Source of the DNA: Nevskia sp.
GTDB taxonomy: Bacteria; Pseudomonadota; Gammaproteobacteria; Nevskiales; Nevskiaceae
Length of the DNA stretch: 64,000 nucleotides
Direction of reading: 5' to 3'
NCBI GenBank assembly: GCA_031291075.1
Contig: JARLJS010000123.1
Location: forward strand, 1 to 64,000
Shown: one piece after another, positions 39,894 to 51,400 of the stretch
How the letters are laid out: every line of letters begins with the position of its first letter
Position numbering within the stretch: the stretch's first letter is position 1
The notes under the pieces: generated by a model
Seen by the model: the letters and a program-made list of their open reading frames with translations, nothing else
The model's database searches: none
What the model was told of the DNA's origin: nothing
Program-made: the position numbers and the translations under genes

Positions 39894-41273
39894 ATGTTGG
39901 TCGATTTTTTCCGCAGCGTGGCGGCCTTCGTCGTCGCCATCGGCGTGCTCGTGGCCTTCCACGAGTTCGGTCATTTCTGGGTGGCCCGGCGTTTCGGCAT
40001 CAAGGTGCTGCGTTTTTCCGTCGGCTTTGCCGGCGGCGCATTCAAGCCCCTCTGGCAGTGGCGCGGGCGCGACGGCGTGGAATACCAGATCGGGTCCATC
40101 CCGCTGGGCGGCTACGTCAAGCTGCTCGACGAGCGCGAGGGACCGGTGGCCGAGGCGGAGCTGCCGCGTGCCTTCAACCGCCAGCCGGTGGGGGTGCGCA
40201 TCGCCGTGTTCGCCGCCGGCCCCGCTTTCAACTTCCTGCTCGCGGTCTTGTTCTACTGGGCGCTGTACGCCGCCGGGATTCCCGATATCAAGCCCTTGCT
40301 GGGCGAACCGGGCAAGGCCACTCCCGCCGCCGCCGCCGGGCTGCACGAAGGCGACGAGGTGGTCGCCCTGGATCAGCGCAGCATCGCCGGCTGGGACGAT
40401 CTCCACACGGCGGTGCTCGCCGGTTCGCTGTTCCGCGACCGGCTCGGTCTGGCGGTGAAAGACCGCGCCGGCACTTTGCGCGAGGTGTCGCTCGACCTGC
40501 GCAAGGTGCGTGTTGATCCCCAATACCTGTTCGAAGACCTTGGACTGCAACCCTACGAACCGCCGCTGAGCCCGGTGCTCGGCCGCATCGTCCCGGGTGG
40601 CCCGGCGGACCAGGCCGGACTCAAGAGCGGCGACCGGGTGCTGTCGATCGACGGCAACCCGGTGGTCAAGTTCCAGCAGCTGCACGGGGCGTTCGCCGAC
40701 CGCGGCGGACAGGTAGTGAAGCTGGAGGTGCAGCGGGGCCAGGAGCGGGTGCAGGTCTCGGTGATCCCGGGGCCGCTCGACAACGGCAAGGCCCACTACG
40801 TCGGCATCGGGGTCGAACGCCAGCAGATAGCGGCGGACGAAGAGTTGTGGCACGATCTGCAGTCTCGGCAGCAGTACGGTCCGGTGACCGCGCTGCGCGT
40901 GGCTTTGCGCAAGACCGGGGACATGACCGTGCTGGTGGTCGGGTTCCTGTACCGCATGGTGCTGGGCGACATTTCCATCAAGAACATCGGCGGACCGATC
41001 AATACCGCTCAGGCTGCCGGTTATTCGGCGAGCATTGGCTTGTCGGCGTTTCTCGGTTTCGTGGCCTTTGTCAGCCTCAACCTAGGCATCGTGAACCTGC
41101 TGCCGGTGCCTCTGCTGGACGGCGGGCAGATTCTTTACGGCCTGGTGGAACTGGTGAAAGGGTCGCCACTGTCGGAGCGGGCTCAGACGTTCGGAATGCA
41201 GATTGGGCTGACTTTGCTGGTGCTGTTGATGGGGCTGGCTTTCTACAACGATTTAGCGCGCCTTATAGGATAG
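39894..41273 (+). CDS. rseP: RIP metalloprotease RseP
   Basis: HEFGH zinc motif; two PDZ regions; NLLPVPLLDGGQILYGLVEL. Confidence 0.96.
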   Translation: MLVDFFRSVAAFVVAIGVLVAFHEFGHFWVARRFGIKVLRFSVGFAGGAFKPLWQWRGRDGVEYQIGSIPLGGYVKLLDEREGPVAEAELPRAFNRQPVGVRIAVFAAGPAFNFLLAVLFYWALYAAGIPDIKPLLGEPGKATPAAAAGLHEGDEVVALDQRSIAGWDDLHTAVLAGSLFRDRLGLAVKDRAGTLREVSLDLRKVRVDPQYLFEDLGLQPYEPPLSPVLGRIVPGGPADQAGLKSGDRVLSIDGNPVVKFQQLHGAFADRGGQVVKLEVQRGQERVQVSVIPGPLDNGKAHYVGIGVERQQIAADEELWHDLQSRQQYGPVTALRVALRKTGDMTVLVVGFLYRMVLGDISIKNIGGPINTAQAAGYSASIGLSAFLGFVAFVSLNLGIVNLLPVPLLDGGQILYGLVELVKGSPLSERAQTFGMQIGLTLLVLLMGLAFYNDLARLIG

Positions 41274-41284
41274 GCTGACCCGGA

Positions 41285-43600
41285 ATGGGCTTTAACAGAT
41301 CTGGACGACGCGGGGTTGTTTTCGCCTTTGGTCTCATCGCCGCCCTCGCGCTGCAGGGCGCCGCGTGGGCGATCGAGCCGTTCAAGATCCGCGAGATCCG
41401 CGCCGAAGGCCTGCAGCGCCTGGAAATCGGCACGGTGCTCACCTACCTGCCGCTGTCGGTGGGGGACGAGCTCAACGATGCCACCTCGCGCGAGGCGATC
41501 CGCGGGCTGTACGGTTCCGGCCTGTTCCAGGATGTGGAGCTGACGCGCGACGGCGACGCCCTGGTGATCAAGGTCAAGGAACGCCCCGAGATCGCCAGCT
41601 TCAGCCTCAAGGGCAACGACAAGATCGGCGGCGACGAGCTCAACAAATCGCTGAAGGACCTCGGCCTGGCACAGGGCGAGCTGTACAAGCGCGAGCTGCT
41701 CGACCAGGTGGAGCAGGAGCTGCGACGCCAGTACATGGCCAACGGCTACTACGACGTCGACGTCGATACCCATGTCGATCCGCTGCCGAACAATCGCGTC
41801 GACATCAAGATCCAGGTCACCGAGGGCCACGTCTCCAAGATCAAGGAGATCAACGTCCTTGGCAACAAGGCCTTCCCCAAGGAAGTGCTGCTGCAGCAGC
41901 TCAAGCTGCAGACCAGCACGTGGTGGAAGCTGTTCCAGAAGAGTGACCGCTATTCCAAGCAGCAGCTGGGCGGCGACCTGGAGAGCCTCAGCTCCTACTA
42001 CCAGGACCGCGGTTACCTGCAGTTCAACATCACCTCGGTGCAGGTGGCGCTGTCGCCGGACAAGAAGGACATCTACATCACCCTCAACGTGGAGGAGGGC
42101 GACAAGTACACGGTCAAGGACCACCGTTTCTCCGGCGACATCATCCTCAACGAGGAATTCCTCAACCGCCTGGTGAGCACGCCGGACGGCAGCCAGTTCT
42201 CGCGCAAGGAGGCCACCGAGAGCGCCGACCGCGTCGAGGCGGCGCTGTCCGACATCGGCTACGCCTTCGCCAAGGTGACACCGCTGCCCGAGGTGGACGA
42301 ATCGAAGAAGCAGGTATCGCTCAACTACTACGTCGAGCCCGGCAAGCGCGCCTACATCCGCCACATCAACTTCTCCGGCAACGCCGGTACCAACGACGAA
42401 ACGCTGCGCCGCGAGATGCGCCAGCTGGAGGCGTCGCCGTTCTCCAAGAGCGCGGTGGAGCGTTCGCGCGTGCGCCTGCAGCGCCTGCCGTTCATCGAGT
42501 CGGCCGAGGTCGAGACCAAGCCGGTGCCCGGCACCGACGACCTGGTTGACCTGGAGTACAAGGTCAAGGAACGCCAGCCCGGCCAGATCCAGTTCGGCGT
42601 CGGCTATTCCGGTTCGCAGGGCTTCCTGATCAGCGCCAGCGTCAGCAACTCGAACTTCCTCGGTACCGGCAACACCGTCGCCATCACCGCGGAGAACAGC
42701 TACCTGTCCCGGCAGCTCAACCTGAGCTGGACCAACCCGTATTTCACCTCGGACGGCATCAGCCAGACCATCTCCACCTATTACCGCCGGTCCAAGGGCG
42801 TGATCCGCTTCAGCTCTGGCTTCGATTACGACGTGCTGGGCGCCGACCTCACCTACGGCATCCCGCTGTCCGAATTCACCTTCCTGCGCCTGGGCGGCGG
42901 CGTATCGCGCACCGCGCTACAGACCTTCCCGACGCTGTCCTCGGACCAGGTGCTGGACTTCGTCATCAACAACGGCACGGTGTTCAACGAATACCAGCTC
43001 CGCACCGGCATCGCGCGCGATACCCGCAACCGCACCTTCTTCGCCAGCAGCGGCTCGCTGTCGCGTCTGAATGTCGACATCTCCATTCCCGGCAGCGACC
43101 TGCTGTATTACAACGCCAGCCTGCAGCAACAGCAGTATTTCTCGCTGCCGTACAAGTTCTTCGTGGCGTTCGACGGCACCGTGGGCTACATCAATGCCTA
43201 CGGCAAGAGCCACGCGGTGCCGCCGTACCAGAACTACTTCGCCGGCGGTCCCAACACCGTGCGCGGCTATCGCGACGGCACGCTGGGCCCGCGGGATACC
43301 CCCAACGGCAATCCGTTCGGCGGCAAGCTGCGCAGCACGGCCCAGACCGAACTGGTGTTCCCGCTGCCCATCGTCAGCGACAACAAGACCACGCGCATGG
43401 GCTTCTTCTACGACGTGGGCAACGTCTTCGCCGAGGGCGGCGATTTCAAGGCGGCACAGTTGCGCCAGTCCACCGGTCTCGCCTTCGCCTTCTTCACGCC
43501 GATCCTCGGTCTGCTCGATTTGAGCTACGCTTTCCCCCTCAACGCCAAGCCGGGCGACCAGACCGAGCACTTCCAGCTGACCTTCGGCCAGGGCTTCTGA
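41285..43600 (+). CDS. bamA: Outer membrane protein assembly factor BamA
   Basis: Five POTRA-like repeats and C-terminal barrel; VRGYRDGTLGPRD (VRGF/Y motif); terminal Phe. Confidence 0.97.
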   Translation: MGFNRSGRRGVVFAFGLIAALALQGAAWAIEPFKIREIRAEGLQRLEIGTVLTYLPLSVGDELNDATSREAIRGLYGSGLFQDVELTRDGDALVIKVKERPEIASFSLKGNDKIGGDELNKSLKDLGLAQGELYKRELLDQVEQELRRQYMANGYYDVDVDTHVDPLPNNRVDIKIQVTEGHVSKIKEINVLGNKAFPKEVLLQQLKLQTSTWWKLFQKSDRYSKQQLGGDLESLSSYYQDRGYLQFNITSVQVALSPDKKDIYITLNVEEGDKYTVKDHRFSGDIILNEEFLNRLVSTPDGSQFSRKEATESADRVEAALSDIGYAFAKVTPLPEVDESKKQVSLNYYVEPGKRAYIRHINFSGNAGTNDETLRREMRQLEASPFSKSAVERSRVRLQRLPFIESAEVETKPVPGTDDLVDLEYKVKERQPGQIQFGVGYSGSQGFLISASVSNSNFLGTGNTVAITAENSYLSRQLNLSWTNPYFTSDGISQTISTYYRRSKGVIRFSSGFDYDVLGADLTYGIPLSEFTFLRLGGGVSRTALQTFPTLSSDQVLDFVINNGTVFNEYQLRTGIARDTRNRTFFASSGSLSRLNVDISIPGSDLLYYNASLQQQQYFSLPYKFFVAFDGTVGYINAYGKSHAVPPYQNYFAGGPNTVRGYRDGTLGPRDTPNGNPFGGKLRSTAQTELVFPLPIVSDNKTTRMGFFYDVGNVFAEGGDFKAAQLRQSTGLAFAFFTPILGLLDLSYAFPLNAKPGDQTEHFQLTFGQGF

Positions 43601-43642
43601 AGCACCACACCATTGGACGTACCAACCAGAGAGAAGAGAGTC

Positions 43643-44164
43643 ATGATGCAACAGCGTATTTGTGCAGCCTTTGCTTTCGCCGCGGTGATGCTGTTTGCGG
43701 CCGCCCCGGCTTCCGCCGACGACAAGATCGCCGTGGTCCGCTTCGGCGACCTGGTGCAGAACTCGCCGCAGTACAAGGGCGCGGCGGTGAAGATGAAGGG
43801 CGAGTTCGACAAGCGCAAGGATGAGCTGGACGCCCAGGGCAAGCAGTTCAGCGAGGACGCGCAGAAGTTCCAGCGCGACGCCGACACCATGACCCCCGAC
43901 CAGCGCGCCAAGATGGCCAAGGACCTGGACTCCCGCAAGGTGGATCTGGGCTATGCCCAGCAGAAATTCCAGGAAGACCTGCAGGCCCGTGACCACGAGC
44001 TGTTCCAAGGGGTCATGAGCAAGATCAAGGACGTGATCTACCAGGTCGCCAAGGAGAAGGGTTACGACCTGGTGATCCAGGACCCGGTGTACAGCACCCC
44101 CACCATCGACATCACCGATGAGGTGCTCAAGCGCCTCACCGCCCAGGCGGCCCCCGCCAAGTAA
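43643..44164 (+). CDS. skp: OmpH/Skp family periplasmic chaperone
   Basis: Signal peptide; IAVVRFGDLVQNSPQYK; coiled-coil Lys-rich helices; between bamA and lpxD. Confidence 0.92.
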   Translation: MMQQRICAAFAFAAVMLFAAAPASADDKIAVVRFGDLVQNSPQYKGAAVKMKGEFDKRKDELDAQGKQFSEDAQKFQRDADTMTPDQRAKMAKDLDSRKVDLGYAQQKFQEDLQARDHELFQGVMSKIKDVIYQVAKEKGYDLVIQDPVYSTPTIDITDEVLKRLTAQAAPAK

Positions 44165-44196
44165 ACGCGGCGGCGGCCCGCAAAGCCAGTGGCGGC

Positions 44197-45270
44197 ATGG
44201 CCGCGGACACGGCAGGCGCCATCCATACCCTGGGCGAGCTGGCGCAGCGCTTCGGCCTGAAGCTGCGCGGCGACGCCGGGCTGCGGATCGCCGGGGTCTG
44301 TTCGCTCAGTCCCGGCAAGCCCGATTGCCTGGGTTTCTGCGCCGACCCACGCCTGCGCGGCGAATTGGCGCAGACCCGCGCGGGGGCGGTGGTGCTCGGC
44401 GGCCGCGACGCGGAAGCCTTCACCGGCAACGCCTTGGTAGCGCAGGATCCGGCGCTAGCCTTCGCCCGTGTCGCCGCGCTGTACGACCCCAGCCGGGAAT
44501 TCCAGCCGGGGCGGCACCCCAGCGCGGTGGTTGCCGCGGGCGCTCAGATCGGCGCCGGCTGCTGGATCGGGCCGCTGGCGGTGATCGAGGACGGCGCCCG
44601 GATTGGCGACAACAGCTTCATCGGCCCGCATTGCGTGGTCGGCCGGGACGCCGAGGTCGGGCCGGACAGCCGGCTGGAGGCCCAGGTGTACCTGGGCGCG
44701 CGCAGCCGTCTCGGCGCGCGCTGCCACGTGCAGCCCGGCGCGGTGGTTGGCGGGCGCGGCTTCGGCCTGGCGCGTACGCCGGCGGGCTGGGAGGAAGTGC
44801 CGCAGCTCGGCGCGGTGGTGGTGGGCGACGACGTCGAAATCGGCGCCAACACCAGCATCGACCGCGGTGCGCTGGACGACACGGTGATCGAGGACGGCGT
44901 CAAGCTCGACAATCAGATCCAGATCGCGCATAACTGCCGTATCGGTGCGCACACCGCCATCGCCGCCTGCGTCGGCATCGCCGGCAGCACCGTCATCGGA
45001 CGGCGCTGCATGATCGGTGGCGCGGCCGGCATCGGCGGCCACCTGCGAATCGCCGACGATGTGGTGATCCTGGGGCGGGCGATGGTGACCAAGTCGCTGA
45101 CCGCGCCCGGCGTCTACGGTTCGGGCCTGCCGGTCATGCCGGCGCGGGAATGGCGCAAACTGGTGGCGCGCGTGCGCCGGCTGCATCATTTCGAGCAACA
45201 GCTGGAAACGATCAGGAAGAAACTCAGGCTTGAAACATCCGGAGATGCGAGTGAGCCAGACGATTTTTGA
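44197..45270 (+). CDS. lpxD: UDP-3-O-(3-hydroxyacyl)glucosamine N-acyltransferase
   Basis: Hexapeptide repeats; HPSAVVAAGAQIGAGCWIGPLAVIEDGARIGDNSFIGPHCVVG; NTSIDRGALDDTVIEDGVKLDNQIQIAHNCRIG. Confidence 0.96.
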   Translation: MAADTAGAIHTLGELAQRFGLKLRGDAGLRIAGVCSLSPGKPDCLGFCADPRLRGELAQTRAGAVVLGGRDAEAFTGNALVAQDPALAFARVAALYDPSREFQPGRHPSAVVAAGAQIGAGCWIGPLAVIEDGARIGDNSFIGPHCVVGRDAEVGPDSRLEAQVYLGARSRLGARCHVQPGAVVGGRGFGLARTPAGWEEVPQLGAVVVGDDVEIGANTSIDRGALDDTVIEDGVKLDNQIQIAHNCRIGAHTAIAACVGIAGSTVIGRRCMIGGAAGIGGHLRIADDVVILGRAMVTKSLTAPGVYGSGLPVMPAREWRKLVARVRRLHHFEQQLETIRKKLRLETSGDASEPDDF

Positions 45271-45748
45271 CATCCGCGAGATCATGGGGATGCTCTCGCA
45301 CCGCTACCCATTCCTGCTCGTCGACAGGGTCATCGCCTACGACAAGGGCAAATCGCTGGTGGCGGTCAAGAACGTGTCCTTCAACGAGCCGTTCTTCCCC
45401 GGACACTTCCCCGAGGTGCCGACCATGCCCGGCGTGCTGATCCTGGAAGCGCTGGCACAGGCCTGCGGCGTGCTCACCTCGCAGGAGACCGGCATCCGCG
45501 ACGGTTCCGGCGTGATCTTTTATTTCGCGGGCATCGACAACGCCCGTTTCAAGCGCATCGTGGTGCCCGGCGACCAGCTGGTGCTGCACGTCAAGATCGA
45601 CAAGATCAAGCGCAACCTGTGGCGCTTCATTGCCAAGGCCACGGTCGACAACGAGCTGGCCTGCGAGGCCGACCTGATGTGCGTGCTCAAATACCCGGCC
45701 AACTACGAAGCGGCCGCCGCCGCCGTGGTCGAGACCCAGGCCGAATGA
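45245..45748 (+). CDS. fabZ: 3-hydroxyacyl-[ACP] dehydratase FabZ
   Basis: [40 protein letters not shown]; start overlaps lpxD. Confidence 0.96.
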   Translation: MRVSQTIFDIREIMGMLSHRYPFLLVDRVIAYDKGKSLVAVKNVSFNEPFFPGHFPEVPTMPGVLILEALAQACGVLTSQETGIRDGSGVIFYFAGIDNARFKRIVVPGDQLVLHVKIDKIKRNLWRFIAKATVDNELACEADLMCVLKYPANYEAAAAAVVETQAE

Positions 45749-46554
45749 GCGCGGAACGGAACGGCGGCGGCGGCCAGGGCGGGATCCATCCGACCGCCGT
45801 CATCGATCCTGCCGCCGAGATCCATGCGGGGGTGGAAATCGGCCCCTACACGGTGATCGGGGCGGGCGTGGTGGTGGGCGAAGGCTGCTGGATCGGCCCG
45901 CACGTGGTGCTGCAGGGGCCGATGACGCTGGGCAAGCGCAACCGCGTGTTCCAGTTCGCCTCGCTGGGCGAGATCTCGCAGGACAAGTCCGCCCGCCGGG
46001 AGGACCCGACCCGGGTCGAGATCGGCGACGACAACACCATCCGCGAATACGTCACCATCCAGCGCGGCACGCTCAAGGATCAGGGCGTGACCCGCATCGG
46101 CAACGACAACTGGGTCATGGCCTATTCACACATCGCCCACGACTGCCGCATCGACGACCACACGGTGATGGCCAACGGCTCGACCCTGGCCGGCCACGTC
46201 CACATCGAGGACTACGTGGTACTGGGCGGAGCCACCCTGATCCACCAGTACTGCCGGGTGGGCGCGCACAGCTTCTCCGCCGGCGGCAGCGGCATCACCC
46301 GTGACGTGCCGCCGTTCGTGGTGGTGCAGGGCAACCCGGCGGCGCCACGCGGCATCAACATCGAGGGCATCCGCCGCCGCAGCTTCACCGCCGACGACAT
46401 CAGCGACATCAAGCACGCCTACCGCACGGTATTCCTGGCCGGCCTGCGCATCGACGAGATCCGCGCCGAGCTGGCCGAACCGGCCGCGCGCTCGGCGCAC
46501 GTGCGGCGCATGCTCGAATTCGTGGAAAGCTCCAAGCGATTGATACAGAAGTAG
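45745..46554 (+). CDS. lpxA: UDP-N-acetylglucosamine acyltransferase
   Basis: IHPTAVIDPAAEIHAGVEIGPYTVIG; RNRVFQFASLGEISQD; MAYSHIAHDCRI; ATGA overlap with fabZ. Confidence 0.96.
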   Translation: MSAERNGGGGQGGIHPTAVIDPAAEIHAGVEIGPYTVIGAGVVVGEGCWIGPHVVLQGPMTLGKRNRVFQFASLGEISQDKSARREDPTRVEIGDDNTIREYVTIQRGTLKDQGVTRIGNDNWVMAYSHIAHDCRIDDHTVMANGSTLAGHVHIEDYVVLGGATLIHQYCRVGAHSFSAGGSGITRDVPPFVVVQGNPAAPRGINIEGIRRRSFTADDISDIKHAYRTVFLAGLRIDEIRAELAEPAARSAHVRRMLEFVESSKRLIQK

Positions 46555-46576
46555 CGACGGCCGGAGCGTCGATTGG

Positions 46577-46662
46577 CAGTCCGCAAATGAACGCAAATAA
46601 ACGCAAATGCAGAGAAGTCATAGCCACATGATTTGCGTTCATTTGCGTTTATTTGCGGACTG
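46577..46662. repeat. Palindrome with tandem decamer arms (NCGCAAATRA)3, copy 1
   Basis: Left arm CAGTCCGCAAATGAACGCAAATAAACGCAAAT (46577-46608); right arm ATTTGCGTTCATTTGCGTTTATTTGCGGACTG (46631-46662). Confidence 0.93.
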
Positions 46663-46692
46663 TTTTGGCTTGCGAGCGGCATAGCTCAACAG

Positions 46693-47844
46693 ATGAGCTC
46701 AAGCGCCATCCGGTTCGCGATCGTGGCCGGGGAAGCCTCCGGCGACATCCTGGGCGCGGCCCTGATCCGCGCGCTGCGCGTGCGCTACCCGCAAGCGCAG
46801 TTCTACGGCGTCACCGGGCCTCGCATGCGCGAGGCCGGCTGCGACAGCGTCGCCGGTATCGACCGCCTGTCGGTGATGGGACTGGCCGAGGTGCTGCCCA
46901 AGCTGCCGGACATCCTGCGCCTGCGGCGCGATTTGCGGCGGCGTTTCGCCGGCGACCGGCCGGATTGCCTGATCGGCATCGACGCGCCCGATTTCAACCT
47001 GGGGCTGGAGCGCGGCCTGCGCCGCGCCGGCATCCCCACCGTGCACGTCGTCAGCCCGAGCGTGTGGGCCTGGCGGCCGGGCCGCGTCAAGGGCATCGCG
47101 CGCGCGGTCGACCTGATGCTGTGCCTGTTCCCGTTCGAGCCGAAGTTTTACGCCGCGCACCGCGTGCGTGCGGTGTATATAGGCCACCCCCTGGCCGAGG
47201 AGCTGGACCAGCCGGTCAGCCGCGACGAGGCACGCCGGCGCCTCGATCTGCCGCCGGGACCGTGCGTCGCGATGCTGCCCGGCAGCCGCGGCGCCGAGCT
47301 CAAGTACCTGGCGGAGCCGTTCGCCCGGACCGCCGCCTGGCTGGCACAGCGCCAGCCGGAGCTCAGCTTCGTGGTGCCGCTGGCCAAGCCCTCGCTGCGG
47401 CCGCTGTTCGAACAGGCGGTGGCGGCGCACGCGCCGGGGCTGCGCTGGCGCCTGGTGGACGGCCATTCGCGCGAGGCCATGCGTGCCGCCGATGCCGTGC
47501 TGCTGGCGTCGGGCACCGCCACCCTCGAATGCCTGCTGCTGGACCGGCCGATGGTCGTCGGCTACCGTGTGTCGGCCTTCAGCGCCGCCCTGGTGCGGAC
47601 GCTGAAGCTGATTAAAATCGACCATGTGAGCCTGCCCAACCTGCTCTGCCGAGAAGCCGTGGTGCCCGAATTCCTGCAGGAGCAGGCCGATGCCGCGCAA
47701 ATGGGGCCCGCGCTGCAACACCTGCTGACCGACGCCGCGGCGCGCGAGCGCCAGACCGCGCAGTTCGCCGCGGTGCGGCAGGAATTGAAGCGTGACGCCG
47801 CCGCCGCCGCGGCGGCGGCGATCGGCGACCTGATCGGGAAATGA
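46693..47844 (+). CDS. lpxB: Lipid-A-disaccharide synthase
   Basis: [68 protein letters not shown]. Confidence 0.96.
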   Translation: MSSSAIRFAIVAGEASGDILGAALIRALRVRYPQAQFYGVTGPRMREAGCDSVAGIDRLSVMGLAEVLPKLPDILRLRRDLRRRFAGDRPDCLIGIDAPDFNLGLERGLRRAGIPTVHVVSPSVWAWRPGRVKGIARAVDLMLCLFPFEPKFYAAHRVRAVYIGHPLAEELDQPVSRDEARRRLDLPPGPCVAMLPGSRGAELKYLAEPFARTAAWLAQRQPELSFVVPLAKPSLRPLFEQAVAAHAPGLRWRLVDGHSREAMRAADAVLLASGTATLECLLLDRPMVVGYRVSAFSAALVRTLKLIKIDHVSLPNLLCREAVVPEFLQEQADAAQMGPALQHLLTDAAARERQTAQFAAVRQELKRDAAAAAAAAIGDLIGK

Positions 47845-48443
47845 CCGGACTCAGCGCGGGTATCGACGAGGTGGGCAGGGGCTGTCTGGCCGGGCCGGTG
47901 TTCGCCGCCGCCGTGATCCTGAAGCCCGGCCATGGCATCGCCGGCCTGCGCGATTCCAAGCAGCTCACCGCCTTGCGGCGCGAGGAGCTGGCGCCGCAGA
48001 TCCGGCGCAACGCGCTGGCCTGGGCGATCGGCATGGCCAGCGTGGAGGAGATCGACCGGCTCAACATCCTGCGCGCCACCTTCCTGGCCATGTCCCGGGC
48101 GGTGCGGGCGCTGGCGCCGCGTCCCGCGCTGTGCCTGGTCGACGGCAACCGGGCGCCGGAGCTGGGCCTGCCGGTGTGCACCATCGTCGGCGGCGATGCC
48201 ACCGAGGAATCGATCATGGCCGCCTCCATCGTCGCCAAGGTGGCCCGCGACGCCGAGCTGCGCCACCTGGACGGCCTGTTCCCGCACTACGGCTTCGCCC
48301 GCCACAAGGGTTACGCCACCGGCGAGCACCTGCGGGCCCTGCGCCGGTTCGGTCCCTGCGAGCTGCACCGGATGAGTTTCGCGCCGTGCGCGCAGACCGG
48401 TTTCCAGTTCGGCGCGGACATCAAAGCGGAAGCGGCAAGCTGA
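47841..48443 (+). CDS. rnhB: Ribonuclease HII
   Basis: [49 protein letters not shown]. Confidence 0.96.
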   Translation: MTGLSAGIDEVGRGCLAGPVFAAAVILKPGHGIAGLRDSKQLTALRREELAPQIRRNALAWAIGMASVEEIDRLNILRATFLAMSRAVRALAPRPALCLVDGNRAPELGLPVCTIVGGDATEESIMAASIVAKVARDAELRHLDGLFPHYGFARHKGYATGEHLRALRRFGPCELHRMSFAPCAQTGFQFGADIKAEAAS

Positions 48444-51400
48444 TGTTCGTCCACCTGCATCTGCACACCGAATTCTCGCTGGTCGACAGCCTGATCCGGG
48501 TCGAGCCGCCAGCGCGCAAGAGCCCGGGCAGCAACGTGCAGTCGCTGACCGCCCGCGCGGCCGAGCTCATGCTGCCGGCCCTGGCCATCACCGACCAGGA
48601 CAACCTGTTCGCGATGGTCAAGTACTACAAGCTGGCGGAAGGCGCAGGCATCAAGCCGATCGTCGGCGCCGACGTCTGGCTGCAGGAACGGCAGGAAGGC
48701 GAGAGCCCGGAGCGGGTGACGCTACTGGTGCAGAGCCAGACCGGCTACCGCAACCTCACCCGCCTGATCTCGCGCGCCTACGGCGAAGGCCAGGGCCGCG
48801 GCCGGCCGCAGCTCCGGCGCGAGTGGCTGGAGGAGGCAAGCTCCGGCCTCATCGCGTTGTCGGGCCGCCACGGCGGCATCGGCATGGCCTTGCTGGCCGG
48901 CAAACTGGAGCGGGCGGACGAAGCCGCGGCCTGGTGGCAGCGCGCGTTCCCGGACCGCTGCTATCTCGAGATCACCCGCTGCGGCCGGCCCGACGACGAG
49001 ACCCACCTGCAGGCGGCAGTGGCCTTCGCCCGCCGCAGCGGCCTGCCGGTGGTGGCCAGCAACGACGTGCGTTTCCTCAAGCGCGAGGACTTCGAGGCGC
49101 ACGAAGCACGCGTATGCATTGCCCAGGGCCGCGTGATCAACGACGAACGCCGGCCGCGCGAGTACTCGCCGGAGCAGTACCTGAAATCGACGGAGGAGAT
49201 GGCCGGGTTGTTCGCCGACCTGCCGGAGGCGCTGGAAAACTCGGTCGAGATCGCGCGCCGCTGCACCCTGAGCCTGAAGTTCGGCCAGGTCTACCTGCCG
49301 GACTTCCCGGTGCCGGCGGGAATGAGCACCGCCGAGTACCTGCGCCAGCGTGCCCACGAAGGCCTGCGGCACCGCCTGCAGGACCACCCGCCGGCGCGGC
49401 CGGAGGAGGATTACCGGCAGCGGCTCGACTACGAGCTGGGCGTGATCGAGAAGATGGGCTTCGCCGGCTACTTCCTGGTGGTGTCCGACTTCATCGCCTG
49501 GGCCAAGAGCAACGGCGTGCCGGTAGGGCCCGGCCGCGGTTCCGGCGCCGGCTCGCTGGTGGCCTACTCGATCGGCATCACCGACCTCGACCCGCTGCCC
49601 TACAACCTGCTGTTCGAGCGCTTCCTCAACCCGGAACGCGTGTCGATGCCGGACTTCGACGTCGACTTCTGCATGGAGGGACGCGACCGCGTCATCGAAT
49701 ACGTGGCGCAGCGTTACGGTCGCGACCACGTCAGCCAGATCATCACCTACGGCAGCATGGCCGCCCGCAACGTGGTGCGCGACGTCACCCGCGTGCTGGG
49801 TCATCCCTACGGCATGGGCGATCGCATCGCCAAGCTCATCCCCGGCATCCCCGCCTTCAAAGGCGAGGCTGAGAAAGCCGGCCGCTCGACGCTCGAGCAT
49901 GCCCTGATCAAGGTGCCGGAGCTGAAGCAGGTCTACGACGCCGACGAGGAGGTGCGGGCGATCATCGACCTCGGCATGGTGCTGGAGGACCTGACGCGCG
50001 GCGTCGGTGTGCACGCCGGCGGCGTGGTGATCGCTCCCAAGGCGCTGACCGAGTACACCCCCACCTTCTGCGAACCCGGCGGCGCCGGCCTGCGCTCGCA
50101 GTTCGACATGAAGGACCTGGAGACGGTGGGCCTGGTGAAGTTCGACTTCCTCGGCCTGCGCACCCTCACCATCATCCAGGCGGCGGTGGAGCAGATCAAC
50201 GCGCGCCGGCCCGGCAGCAGGCTGGAGGTGCTGCAGCTGCCGCTGGACGATCCCAAGACCTATGCCCTGTATGCGTCCGGCGACACCACCGCCGTGTTCC
50301 AGATGGAATCGCAAGGCATGCAGCGGGCGTCCAAGGACCTCAAGCCGACCCACTTCGAGGACATCATCGCGCTGATCTCGCTCTACCGCCCCGGGCCGAT
50401 GGAGCTGATCCCGGAGTACGTGGCGCGCAAGAACGGCAAAAAGCCCGAGTACCTGCACCCCGAAATGGAGCCTGTGCTGAGCAACACCCTCGGCATCGTG
50501 GTGTACCAGGAGCAGGTGATGCAGCTCGCGCAGCGCCTTGGCGGCTACACCCTGGGCGGCGCCGACCTGCTGCGGCGCGCCATGGGCAAAAAGAAGCCGG
50601 AGGAGATGGCGCAGCAGCGCGGCATCTTCGTCAAAGGTGCCACCGAGCGCGGCATCGACTCCGAGATTGCTTCGCAGGTCTTTGATCTGATGGAGAAATT
50701 CGCGGGTTACGGATTCAACAAGTCGCATGCCGCGGCGTACGCCCTGGTGTCCTACCAGACCGCCTGGCTGAAGGCGCACTACCCGGCGGAGTTCATGGCG
50801 GCCGTGATGTCGGCTGAAATGAACCACACCGACACGGTGGTGGTGATGCTGGACGAGTGCGAGCGCATGAAGCTCAAGGTGCTGGCGCCCGACATCAACC
50901 GCTCCGTTTACCGTTTCACGGTAAACGGAAAAGAGGAAATCCTCTATGGCCTCGGCGCGATCAAGGGGGTCGGCGAGGGCGCCCTGCAGGGGATTATCTT
51001 GGAACGCGACGCCAACGGCGCGTTCCACGACCTGTTCGACTTCTGCCGCCGCATCGACACCCGCAAGGTCAATAAACGCGTACTGGAGGCCCTGCTCTTC
51101 GCCGGCGCGCTCGATGGCTTGGGGCCCAACCGGCCGAGCCTGCTCAAGACCCTGCCGCAGGCCTTGCAACTGGCGGAACAGACAGCCGCCGGCGCCAGCG
51201 CCGGCCAGGACGACCTGTTCGGGCTCGGCGCCCCGGCCGCCGGTGCGGCGGCGACCGTGACGGCCGCGCAGGAGCCGGACTGGCCACCCAACGAGCGTCT
51301 GGCGCGCGAGAAGGAAGTGCTGGGGCTGTATTTCTCCGGTCATCCGATCCAGGTGCACCGCGAACTCATCGCCCAGATCTGTTCGGGTACCATCAAGGCC

